DNA of 8,494 bases, taken from CBDTYW01 sp965364735 (lineage in GTDB: Bacteria > Actinomycetota > Nitriliruptoria > Nitriliruptorales > Nitriliruptoraceae). Below are positions 1 through 5,937 of this stretch, one piece after another. Made by a program: the position numbers and the translations under genes. Position 1 is the stretch's first letter; every line of letters begins with the position of its first letter. Below the pieces are notes generated by a model, which made no database searches, was not told the origin of the DNA, and saw only the letters and a program-made list of their open reading frames with translations. The stretch spans positions 1-8,494 of the forward strand of contig CBDTYW010000164.1 in the NCBI GenBank assembly GCA_965364735.1, written 5' to 3'.

Positions 1-293
1 CCCCGCCGATCGAGCGCGGTGTTCACCGGCTCAACCAGATCCGCTCCAGCGGTGTCGTCACGAACGTGCCCGGCCCTGCCATGCCGCTGCATCTCGCCGG
101 TGCACGGATCGAGGGCATCATCGGCTGGGGAGGCATGACCGGGCAGCTGAACCTGGGGGTGGCCTTCATCAGCCTCGGCGGACGGGTGTTCTCCGGCGTC
201 GTCACCGACGAGGCGATCACGCCCGACCCGGACAGGATCCTGAGCCTGCTCCATGACGAGTGGACCGCCCTCCCGGGCCGTGTCGCAGCCTGA
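1..293 (+). CDS. C-terminal fragment of a WS/DGAT-family O-acyltransferase (wax ester synthase / diacylglycerol acyltransferase)
   Basis: An open frame enters from the left edge (frame starting at base 3) and ends at TGA 291-293, giving about 96 residues. It carries the hallmarks of the C-terminal domain of WS/DGAT enzymes: an NVPGP motif (bases 63-77), then a P-L-x-L-A-G-A-R-I strand, a G-Q-L-N-L-G-V segment and a final F-S-G-V-V-T-D-E-A-I-T-P-D stretch ahead of a short helix. Family members esterify fatty alcohols or diacylglycerol with acyl-CoA to make storage wax esters or triacylglycerol, and are often present in many copies in actinobacteria. The catalytic HHxxxDG motif lies in the N-terminal half, outside the window, so activity cannot be judged. 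The gene converges on nhaA with only 18 bp between stop codons. The family call is fairly secure; substrate is unknown. Confidence 0.8.
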   Translation, partial: PPIERGVHRLNQIRSSGVVTNVPGPAMPLHLAGARIEGIIGWGGMTGQLNLGVAFISLGGRVFSGVVTDEAITPDPDRILSLLHDEWTALPGRVAA

Positions 294-298
294 GCGGG

Positions 299-321
299 CA
301 GCGTCAGCCGGTCAGACGCTG
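299..321. terminator. Weak inverted repeat between convergent genes, possible bidirectional terminator
   Basis: A perfect 7-bp inverted repeat (CAGCGTC at 299-305, GACGCTG at 315-321) with a 9-nt loop spans the nhaA stop codon, just after the stop of the acyltransferase gene. Its place between convergent genes suits a two-way terminator. There is no T-run on either side, so this is only a candidate. Confidence 0.3.
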
Positions 322-1802
322 ACGGACTCCGGGGCCTGGTGGGCGATGTCGGAGTCGTCGTCCCTCACCTGCGGCCCGTTGGGCGGCTTGGCGAAGAACT
401 TCAGCCACACGAACCCACCGACGCCGGAGATGAAGGACGCGGCGAAGATGCCGAGCTTCGCCTGATCGTTGTAGATCGCCAGTGATTCTCCGGCGAACGC
501 GAGCTCGGACACGAACAACGCGACGGTGAAGCCGATGCCTGCGAGCAGGGCCAGGCCGAAGACGTGACCCCAGCTCGTGTTCCTGGGGAGCGTGCCGATG
601 CCGGTCTTGACCGCGATCCACGTGAAGCCGACGACGCCGAGCAGCTTGCCGAGCACGAGCCCGAGGCCGACCCCGAGGAAGACCGGCTCGGTCACGATGC
701 CGTTGAGCATGTCGCCGCTGATCACCACGCCAGCGTTCGCGAACGCGAACAGCGGGACGATGAGGTAGCTCGACCACGGCGTGAGCGTGTCCTCGAGTCG
801 CTGCAGCGGCGGAACGGAGTCGTCGGAGAGCCGGTTCAGGTCGCGGGTCATCGCGTGGACGCGCGCCTGCGTGTGGTGGTCGACTTCCCTCATGTCGTCG
901 ACGTCGGGCATGTACTCGTCGATCCGGTCGATGAGCTCGTGAGCGCGGGCCCGGAACTTGTTCGGCGAGTAGAACGAACCGAGCGGGGTCATCAACGCGA
1001 TCGCAACGCCAGCGAGCGTGGCATGGACGCCGGACTCCAGGACACACAGCCACACGAGCACGCCGACGATGACGTAGGCGGTGATCGCGCGGACCTGTGC
1101 GCGCTTCATCAGATGGATGACGACCAGGCCCACGGCGGCGCCGACGAGCCACAGGGCAGCGAGCTCTTCGGTGTAGAAGACGGCGATGACCATGATCGCG
1201 CCGAGGTCATCCACGATGGCCAGCGCGAGCAGGAAGAGCTTCGCGGCGATCGGGACCGACTTGCCGACGAGCGCGATGACGCCGATCGCGAAGGCGATGT
1301 CGGTCGCCATCGGGATCCCCCAGCCGCCGGAGGATTCCAGACCTTGGTTGAAGTAGACGAAGAACGCGGCGGGGACGACCATGCCGCCCAGCGCCGCAAG
1401 CGCGGGAAGGGCTGCGGCGCGCGGGTCGCGGAGCTCCCCGACGACGAGCTCGCGCTTGATCTCGAGCCCGACCACGAAGAAGAAGATCACCATCGCGGCG
1501 TCGTTGATCCACAGCTTCAGCGACAGGTGGTCGATGTGGTGGAAGGGATCCCACTCTCCGAAGCTGATCGTGATCGGCGTGTTGAAGAACGCTGTGTATC
1601 CGTCACCGAGGGGTGAGTTGGCGATGGCGACCGCGGCGATGGCCGCGAACAGCATGATGATTCCGCCGGACGCCTCGGCGCGCATGAACTTCAGCGCAGG
1701 CTGCACGATCGCCTTGGCCACCGGCCGGTCGCTGTGCACGAACGTGCTCGGGGCGGGCTCGCCCTTGAGCGATCGGAGAGCTGACTTCCCGTCGTTGGCC
1801 AC
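312..1802 (-). CDS. nhaA: Na+/H+ antiporter NhaA
   Basis: This encodes an inner-membrane sodium/proton antiporter of the NhaA family, 496 residues, which uses proton influx to expel Na+ (and Li+) for pH and salt homeostasis. Family residues are in place with E. coli spacing: D168 in the ATD motif (E. coli D133), the ion-binding pair D198-D199 in AIVDDLG (D163-D164), H260 in SGVHATLAG (H225), E337 in RLED (E252) and K386 in LGK (K300). Hydrophobic helices run from about residue 47 to 470. The protein is longer than the E. coli one (388) because of about 35 extra N-terminal residues, an acidic insert near 275-334 between helices VIII and IX, and a charged tail. The start is GTG (1800-1802), preceded by AAGGA at 1809-1813 with a 6-nt spacer. 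It is the last minus-strand gene here, 148 bp after the preceding gene, with a foldable leader. Identification is near certain; conditions of use are not shown. Confidence 0.96.
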   Translation of the reverse strand: MANDGKSALRSLKGEPAPSTFVHSDRPVAKAIVQPALKFMRAEASGGIIMLFAAIAAVAIANSPLGDGYTAFFNTPITISFGEWDPFHHIDHLSLKLWINDAAMVIFFFVVGLEIKRELVVGELRDPRAAALPALAALGGMVVPAAFFVYFNQGLESSGGWGIPMATDIAFAIGVIALVGKSVPIAAKLFLLALAIVDDLGAIMVIAVFYTEELAALWLVGAAVGLVVIHLMKRAQVRAITAYVIVGVLVWLCVLESGVHATLAGVAIALMTPLGSFYSPNKFRARAHELIDRIDEYMPDVDDMREVDHHTQARVHAMTRDLNRLSDDSVPPLQRLEDTLTPWSSYLIVPLFAFANAGVVISGDMLNGIVTEPVFLGVGLGLVLGKLLGVVGFTWIAVKTGIGTLPRNTSWGHVFGLALLAGIGFTVALFVSELAFAGESLAIYNDQAKLGIFAASFISGVGGFVWLKFFAKPPNGPQVRDDDSDIAHQAPESVSV

Positions 1803-1876
1803 GGTGGGTCCTTCGTGCGCTGCTGGACACCACGTGGGGGGAGGACGTGGTGCTTCTCCGACGAACCCGGTCCAGC
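1803..1876 (-). promoter_or_regulatory. Foldable 5' leader of nhaA, candidate cis-regulatory RNA
   Basis: Read on the minus strand, this leader contains an outer 6-bp helix (plus-strand 1871-1876 with 1822-1827) stacked directly on an inner 8-bp helix (1845-1852 with 1828-1835; 9-nt C-rich loop). The 18 nt on the 5' side between the two helices can form a small CCG/CGG hairpin (1868-1870 with 1858-1860), giving a three-way-junction-like fold. The structure ends 8 nt before the AAGGA ribosome binding site (1809-1813). Two alternative pairings could hide that site: the small hairpin loop UUCGU (1861-1865) with ACGAA (1812-1816), and GUCCU in the inner hairpin (1842-1846) with AGGAC (1808-1812). 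TAGACT at 1902-1907 could be a -10 element, but no good -35 is seen. Ion-sensing riboswitches (the nhaA-I and nhaA-II motifs, reported as Li+ sensors) precede nhaA in some bacteria; I cannot match this leader to either by eye. The pairing is visible; regulation is inference. Confidence 0.4.
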
Positions 1877-1911
1877 GTCGAGCCGCCCCGGGTCTGTCAG
1901 GAGTCTATGCG

Positions 1912-1926
1912 CCGAGCATCGCTCGG
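1912..1926 (-). terminator. Short hairpin downstream of the secreted-protein gene
   Basis: A perfect 6-bp stem (CCGAGC / GCTCGG) with a 3-nt loop lies 25 bp past the stop codon of the secreted-protein gene, on the way to nhaA. No T-run follows, so it is a weak terminator candidate. It could equally be part of the nhaA upstream region. Confidence 0.25.
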
Positions 1927-1950
1927 TGGTGTCTCACGGCTGCCGATGGC

Positions 1951-2835
1951 TCAGCTGCCCGTTCCCGCGAGGTTCAGGCAGTCGATCGCGGCAAGGTCGG
2001 CAAGGTAGCCGTCCTGCGCCGTGACTCCTCCGAGGTAGGCGTCACGGTCGATGCACGCGTAGCCGATGGTGCGTGCGCGAGCGTTGCCCAGCGCGCCGGA
2101 GAAGCGTTCGGTGGCGATGATGACCTGCGTCGCGGGCTGGGACAGCAGCGCCGCGTAGACGGGCTCGTCCACCTGGCGGTACTCGATCCAGCCCTGGACG
2201 CGGACGTCCATGAGCGCATCGATCGCCGGGTCGAGGTCGACCGTGGCGAGCGCGATGTGGGCAAGCTCCAGGCGATCGTTCGCCTCGAGGACGGTGAGCA
2301 GCGCAGCGTCGACGACGCCACCGGCGTAGTCGGCGCCGGTCGCGACACCATCACCATCGCGGTTGCCGCGCGGGAGACCGAGGTCGTGGGAGAGCGCCTC
2401 GTCGGCGAGCTCCAGGCCGTGGCCATAGACGATCCACGCACGGGCTGCGTCACCGACGGCACCGGCGACCGGACCCTCGGCGCGTTCGGCGCGCTCGTAG
2501 AGCTCACGGAAGTCCGGCTCGAGCTCGGTGAATGCGGAGCGCTGACGCGCCACGTTCGCGAGGGAGTCGAGGATGACCTTCTCGGCCTCGTTGTCGAAGA
2601 TCACGTCGTCGATGTCGGTGCGAGCCGACGACTCGACGAGATCCGCCGCAGCGAACTCGTCCTCGAGCTCGACGAGCCGGGACACGAGGTCGACCGCGAC
2701 GTTGCCGGTCGCTGGCTGCGCCGCGACAGGGGCTTCACCTTGAGCGACACCTGCTCCCTGGCTGCCGAGCAGCCAGGAGGCGAGGATCACCCCTGCGAAA
2801 CCGATGGTCAGTGTTCTACGAGTGGCGGCGTACAC
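1951..2835 (-). CDS. Secreted protein of unknown family with an EF-hand-like loop
   Basis: This encodes 294 residues that I do not recognise as a known family. A Sec-type signal peptide is clear: a short basic start (R6, R7), a hydrophobic stretch at about 9-24, and small residues up to about 31 (probable cleavage near V30-A31-Q32). The mature part is rich in Ala, Asp and Glu and looks mostly helical (segments near 47-68, 83-118, 122-150, 172-195 and 203-232). Residues 158-169 fit a dockerin/EF-hand-type calcium loop, with N158, D160, D162, G163 and D169 in a N-x-D-x-D-G-x5-D pattern. Only two cysteines occur, C261 and C286, which could form a disulfide outside the cell. The start is GTG (2833-2835), supported by AGGAGG at 2841-2846 five bases upstream. 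The gene sits alone between the ahcY terminator and nhaA. That it is exported is a good inference; its function is unknown. Confidence 0.8.
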   Translation of the reverse strand: MYAATRRTLTIGFAGVILASWLLGSQGAGVAQGEAPVAAQPATGNVAVDLVSRLVELEDEFAAADLVESSARTDIDDVIFDNEAEKVILDSLANVARQRSAFTELEPDFRELYERAERAEGPVAGAVGDAARAWIVYGHGLELADEALSHDLGLPRGNRDGDGVATGADYAGGVVDAALLTVLEANDRLELAHIALATVDLDPAIDALMDVRVQGWIEYRQVDEPVYAALLSQPATQVIIATERFSGALGNARARTIGYACIDRDAYLGGVTAQDGYLADLAAIDCLNLAGTGS

Positions 2836-2840
2836 CAGGC

Positions 2841-2846
2841 CCTCCT
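2841..2846 (-). promoter_or_regulatory. Strong ribosome binding site for the secreted-protein gene
   Basis: AGGAGG on the minus strand lies 5 nt before the GTG at 2833-2835 and fixes that GTG as the start. An ATG just upstream of it (2848-2850) is followed at once by TAG, so it cannot be the start. The rest of the gap up to the ahcY terminator (2847-2966) shows a small hairpin with a GAGA (GNRA-type) loop at 2865-2878 and a GC-alternating inverted repeat at 2925-2939. I found no clear promoter there. Confidence 0.75.
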
Positions 2847-2966
2847 ACATCGCGGACGGGGCGCGCGGATCTCTCCGCCCTGTCGGCACAAGTTGGCTCC
2901 GACCGAAGGTGCGGGATGGTGCGAGCGCGCTGCGCGCGCCAAGCGCTCACCGGTGGCGGACGCAAA

Positions 2967-2992
2967 CGCGCCCCGGCCGAAGCCGGGGCGCG
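2967..2992 (-). terminator. Rho-independent terminator of ahcY (UUCG hairpin)
   Basis: A perfect 11-bp GC-rich stem (2967-2977 with 2982-2992) closes on a four-base loop. On the minus strand the loop reads UUCG closed by C-G, the extra-stable tetraloop type. It starts 26 bp after the ahcY stop codon and is followed by only three U residues (2964-2966). The position and stem strength make it the likely end of the ahcY transcript. It would largely separate ahcY from the next gene. Confidence 0.85.
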
Positions 2993-3018
2993 CTCGAGAA
3001 GCGGTCTGAGCGGTGCGC

Positions 3019-4344
3019 TCAGTAGCGGTACGTCTCGCTCTTGAAGGGTCCGTCCACCGAGACGCCGAGGTAGTCGGCCTGCTTCTCGGTCAGCGTCGTG
3101 AGCTTGGCTCCGAGCTTCTCGAGGTGCAGACGCGCGACCTCTTCGTCGAGCTTGCGCGGCAGGACGTAGACGTCCTCCTTGTAGTCCTCGTGGTTCTCCC
3201 AGAGCTCGATCTGCGCGAGCACCTGGTTCGTGAAGCTCATCGACATCACGAACGACGGGTGGCCCGTCGCGCAGCCGAGGTTCACGAGGCGCCCCTCGGC
3301 GAGCAGGATGATCTGCTTGCCGTCGGGAAGGTTGACGAGGTCGACCTGCGGCTTGATGTTGGTCCACTCGTACTCGCGCAGCGCGGCGGTCTCGATCTCG
3401 GTGTCGAAGTGGCCGATGTTGCAGAGGATGGCGTGGTGCTTCATCTTCAGCACGAGGTCACGGGTGACGATGTCGTCGTTGCCGGTGGCGGTGACGACGA
3501 TGTCGGCGTTCTGGATCTCGTCGGCCATGCGGACGACGCGGAAGCCCTCCATCGCAGCCTGCATGGCGATGATCGGGTCGATCTCGGTGATCCAGACCTG
3601 AGCGCCCATGCGCTGCAGCGCCTGAGCGGAGCCCTTGCCGACGTCGCCGTAGCCGGCGACGATCGCGATCTTGCCGGCGATCATGACGTCGGTGGCGCGC
3701 TTGATGGCGTCGACGAGCGACTCACGGCAGCCGTAGAGGTTGTCGAACTTCGACTTCGTGACGGAGTCGTTGACGTTGATCGCCGGCATGCGCAGCGTCC
3801 CGGCCTTGACGCGCTTGTTGAGCGCCCCGATGCCGGTGGTCGTCTCCTCGGAGACGCCGAGGATGTCGCTGAGCAGGGACTCGTACTCCTCGTGGACGAG
3901 GTGCGTCATGTCGCCGCCGTCGTCGAGCAGCAGGTTCGGTCCCCGACCGTTGCTGAACTTGAGCGACTCACGGACGCACCACCAGTACTCCTCCTCGGTC
4001 TCACCCTTCCAGGCGAAGACCGGGACACCAGCAGCGGCGATCGCGGCGGCGGCGTGGTCCTGGGTGGAGAAGATGTTGCACGAGGACCAGCGGACGTCGG
4101 CGCCGAGCGCGGTCAGGGTCTCGATGAGCACGGCGGTCTGGATCGTCATGTGCAGACACCCGGCGATGCGCGCACCGTCGAGCGGCTTCTGGCCGGCGTA
4201 GCGGTCGCGCAGCGCCATGAGGCCGGGCATCTCGCCCTCGGCGATGTTGATCTCGGCGCGGCCGTAAGCAGCGAGGCTGGTGTCCGCGACCTTGAAGTCG
4301 TCGGCGCCGTCAGCGGTCTTGGGAAGGTTGGCAAGGTCAGTCAT
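3019..4344 (-). CDS. ahcY: S-adenosylhomocysteinase (SAH hydrolase)
   Basis: This cytosolic NAD+-dependent enzyme reversibly splits S-adenosylhomocysteine to adenosine and homocysteine, clearing the product of SAM methyltransferases. The 441 residues cover the whole family: H65 in CLHMT, the STQDH segment (93-97), DDGGD (141-145), E167 in SEETTTG, N192/K197/D201/N202 in the NVNDSVTKSKFDN block, C206, the NAD-binding GYGDVGKG loop (231-238), H312 in NIGHFD, H362 in TGHPSF, and the C-terminal K435/Y439 that reaches the partner subunit. The roughly 40-residue insert of mycobacterial enzymes, between DDGGD and EETTTG, is absent. ATG 4342-4344 is chosen because the homologous sequence begins soon after it; the frame stays open upstream to a TTG at 4440, but those 32 residues look non-conserved. 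No good Shine-Dalgarno sequence precedes the ATG. The gene lies on the same strand downstream of egtD, whose reaction yields SAH. Confidence 0.97.
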   Translation of the reverse strand: MTDLANLPKTADGADDFKVADTSLAAYGRAEINIAEGEMPGLMALRDRYAGQKPLDGARIAGCLHMTIQTAVLIETLTALGADVRWSSCNIFSTQDHAAAAIAAAGVPVFAWKGETEEEYWWCVRESLKFSNGRGPNLLLDDGGDMTHLVHEEYESLLSDILGVSEETTTGIGALNKRVKAGTLRMPAINVNDSVTKSKFDNLYGCRESLVDAIKRATDVMIAGKIAIVAGYGDVGKGSAQALQRMGAQVWITEIDPIIAMQAAMEGFRVVRMADEIQNADIVVTATGNDDIVTRDLVLKMKHHAILCNIGHFDTEIETAALREYEWTNIKPQVDLVNLPDGKQIILLAEGRLVNLGCATGHPSFVMSMSFTNQVLAQIELWENHEDYKEDVYVLPRKLDEEVARLHLEKLGAKLTTLTEKQADYLGVSVDGPFKSETYRY

Positions 4345-4591
4345 GGAGCGTGCAGCCTGTTCGGTGCGGGGATGGCGAGCGGGTCCCGGCTGCAGCAGAC
4401 GTGCGGCCGGTGCGCCGGACGTCCTGGAAACGGCGCGCAACAGGAGCGGTTCGGGCTCGATGCGCCGCAGGACGGGTCCGGGGCGGAGGTTGCACCCCGC
4501 GGGCTCGCGATCAGCGGGTGCAGCAGTGAGGGTAACGCGTGGGGGGCTCAGAACTTCCCAGGGTCGGCCAATCGTCCGGTCGCCGCGCGGG
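4345..4591 (-). promoter_or_regulatory. Leader region of ahcY with hairpins
   Basis: This 247-bp gap between the SRPBCC gene and ahcY appears non-coding. On the minus strand it holds a 9-bp stem with one bulged base (4514-4522 with 4491-4500, 13-nt loop) and a 6-bp GCGCCG/CGGCGC stem further down (near 4410-4436) that encloses the 8-bp palindrome GGACGTCC. The 20 nt before the ATG contain only a distant AGG, so the start lacks a normal ribosome binding site. SAH riboswitches precede ahcY in some bacteria. I looked for that conserved core and did not see it, but no covariance search could be run. The length and structure suggest that ahcY can be transcribed and regulated on its own. Confidence 0.45.
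4534..4559 (-). promoter_or_regulatory. Candidate SigR/SigH-like promoter for ahcY
   Basis: GGGAAG (4554-4559, minus strand) and GTT (4534-4536) are separated by 17 nt. This resembles the GGGAAT-spacer-GTT pattern of actinobacterial thiol-oxidative-stress ECF sigma factors (SigR/SigH). The same area contains TACCCT (4530-4535), which fits a TAnnnT -10 element but lacks a matching -35. The match is short, the spacer preference is from memory, and the call is tentative. Confidence 0.25.
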
Positions 4592-5047
4592 TCAGCGACG
4601 GACCTCTCGCTCGACGTTGCGGAAGAACTCCCGCGTGCCCCGCTGCAGCTCGCGCACGATCACGGAGCGGACCGTCCCGGTGAGCAGTGACGGGATGCCG
4701 AGGTCGAGGCGCAGGTCCAGATCGAACTCGAGATCGGTGTGGCTGCTCCCCCGCTCGGTCAGCTCGAACTGGCCGGCGGCGTGGATCCCCTCAGCGGCCG
4801 TGCGGCCCGCGGGTCGGAAGGTGACGCGCACCTCCGGCTCGGGCGAGATCTCGACGTCGAACTCCGGCGTCACCTGAAACCCCAGAACCCGGTAGGTCTG
4901 GAGCCGCCAGGCCCACCTGTTCCCGTCCGCCACCACGGAGGTGGCCGCCGGCATCAGCCGGGCGACGTGGACCGGGTCGATGACGAGTGCCCACACCGCC
5001 GACCGTCCCGCAGCGATCCGCTGGGAACGGGAGAAGTCGATCTTCAC
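4592..5047 (-). CDS. Small SRPBCC-superfamily (START/Bet v 1-like) protein
   Basis: This encodes a 151-residue soluble protein without signal peptide or membrane segment. Its layout fits the SRPBCC fold, a helix-grip with a hydrophobic cavity: a first strand (FSRSQRIAA, 5-13), the typical S-x-V-W-x-L-V-x-D-P helix (16-25), alternating strands through 43-115 including a G-x-F-E-L-T-E-R-G-S-S-H-T hairpin (92-104), and a long C-terminal helix (about 118-149). The superfamily includes polyketide cyclases, lipid and hormone binders and many uncharacterised proteins; nothing here fixes a ligand. The GTG at 5045-5047 is used because the fold begins at once, but no ribosome binding site is evident before it. 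It lies 90 bp after egtC on the same strand, in a place where egtE might be expected, but it has no resemblance to a PLP-dependent C-S lyase. A role in ergothioneine metabolism is only a possibility. Confidence 0.75.
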   Translation of the reverse strand: MKIDFSRSQRIAAGRSAVWALVIDPVHVARLMPAATSVVADGNRWAWRLQTYRVLGFQVTPEFDVEISPEPEVRVTFRPAGRTAAEGIHAAGQFELTERGSSHTDLEFDLDLRLDLGIPSLLTGTVRSVIVRELQRGTREFFRNVEREVRR

Positions 5048-5137
5048 GATGGACAGGCACAGGCCGATCGGATGAGGTGGGTGGACAGCATGCCGTGGCG
5101 TGCCGACAGGATCCGTGAGGCGATGCAGACCGGGCCG

Positions 5138-5926
5138 TCACAACCGGATGCTGGTGATCGCTCCGTCTTCGAGGAGCAGCATGGTGGCGGTCGCGACGGG
5201 CTCCCACCCGGCGTCGTCGTCGAGCGGCTCGGAGGCGACGACCCGGCTGCTGGGCAACGCGGCCGTGCCGTTGGGGGCGACGTAGAGGGAGTTGGCGGCA
5301 TGGTCGCGTGCGTGGCGGGCGACCACGGTCGCATCGGCCTCGGCGGCGATGATGTTCATCGTGGACTCACGCCCGTGGTCAGCGCACACCGTGGCAGCTT
5401 CCTCGATCGCTGAGGCGACGGCGCCCTCGAGCCCCGCAGACGGGTCGGCGGCTCGGTGCTTCAGGACGGTCAGGAAGAGCGTCATGCTGTCCGACACCGC
5501 GTCGAGATGGCGGTACTGCTCGGGCGGGAGACGTCGGCTGAGCTCCTGGCCGACGCCGGTCCGGAACCCGCCGAGCCATCCGTTGTGCGCGAACGTGATG
5601 CCGTCAGCGATGAACGGGGCGACCTGGGACGCACCGACGGGGATCCCGGGGGTCGCCGAGCGGACATGGACGATCAGGCGCTCGGCGAGCAGGCGGGGCG
5701 CGAGCTCCGGGAGGTTGGGGTCACCCCAGGTCGTGGAGACCGTCCGGTAGCGCAGCGGGTCGCGCTCCCCCGGCGCCCACCACGCGACGCCGGTGCCGTC
5801 GACGTTGATCCTGCCGGCGAGCATCTCGCGCGGGACGATCGACTGCTCCTCGAGCGAGTGGACCGGACGGTAGAGCAGGTCGGCCACGGTGATGACGGGG
5901 CCCTCGTAGTAGCCGAAGCGGCACAT
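5138..5926 (-). CDS. egtC: Ergothioneine biosynthesis amidohydrolase EgtC
   Basis: This encodes gamma-glutamyl-hercynylcysteine sulfoxide hydrolase, 262 residues, a class II glutamine-amidotransferase-type Ntn hydrolase. It removes the glutamate after the EgtB step to leave hercynylcysteine sulfoxide. C2 directly follows the initiator Met (MCRFGYY) and becomes the N-terminal nucleophile. Other family marks are the G-V-A-W-W strand (46-50), the VRSAT segment (88-92, with substrate-contacting R89), the FAHNGWL motif (112-118; N115 and G116 form the oxyanion hole) and SDSMTLF (145-151). The ATG at 5924-5926 is certain because it places C2 correctly. A GAGAGGG ribosome binding site (5933-5939) overlaps the egtD stop codon, with an 11-bp gap between the genes, so coupled translation is likely. 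The open frame extends upstream into egtD but that part is not homologous. Confidence 0.95.
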   Translation of the reverse strand: MCRFGYYEGPVITVADLLYRPVHSLEEQSIVPREMLAGRINVDGTGVAWWAPGERDPLRYRTVSTTWGDPNLPELAPRLLAERLIVHVRSATPGIPVGASQVAPFIADGITFAHNGWLGGFRTGVGQELSRRLPPEQYRHLDAVSDSMTLFLTVLKHRAADPSAGLEGAVASAIEEAATVCADHGRESTMNIIAAEADATVVARHARDHAANSLYVAPNGTAALPSSRVVASEPLDDDAGWEPVATATMLLLEDGAITSIRL

Positions 5927-5937
5927 GTCGGTCCCTC

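Noticed and set aside
564..1616. 350-codon plus-strand open frame opposite nhaA
   Set aside because: It has the Arg/Asp/Glu/His-rich composition typical of the complement of a hydrophobic membrane-protein gene; nhaA on the other strand is certain.
2848..2850. ATG ahead of the secreted-protein gene
   Set aside because: It is followed immediately by TAG and lies upstream of the AGGAGG site, so it cannot start the gene.
1381..3009. 542-codon plus-strand open frame across nhaA and the secreted-protein gene
   Set aside because: It is antisense to two well supported genes and runs through the intergenic region and the ahcY terminator. It is Arg/Asp/Gly/Val-rich shadow sequence with no family motif, as expected at this GC content.
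4345..4440. N-terminal extension of ahcY to a TTG at 4440
   Set aside because: The extra 32 residues are Arg/Ala/Pro-rich and look unlike SAH hydrolase N-termini; they read like leader DNA.
4345..4591. Classical SAH riboswitch before ahcY
   Set aside because: I looked for the GAGGAGCGCUGC-type core and the later complementary elements on the minus strand and did not find them. The plus strand has a loose AGGAGCGG similarity, but in the wrong direction.
3013..4683. 556-codon plus-strand open frame opposite ahcY
   Set aside because: It is an antisense shadow of the highly conserved ahcY, has a biased Val/Asp/Leu/Arg composition, no ribosome site and no recognisable domain.
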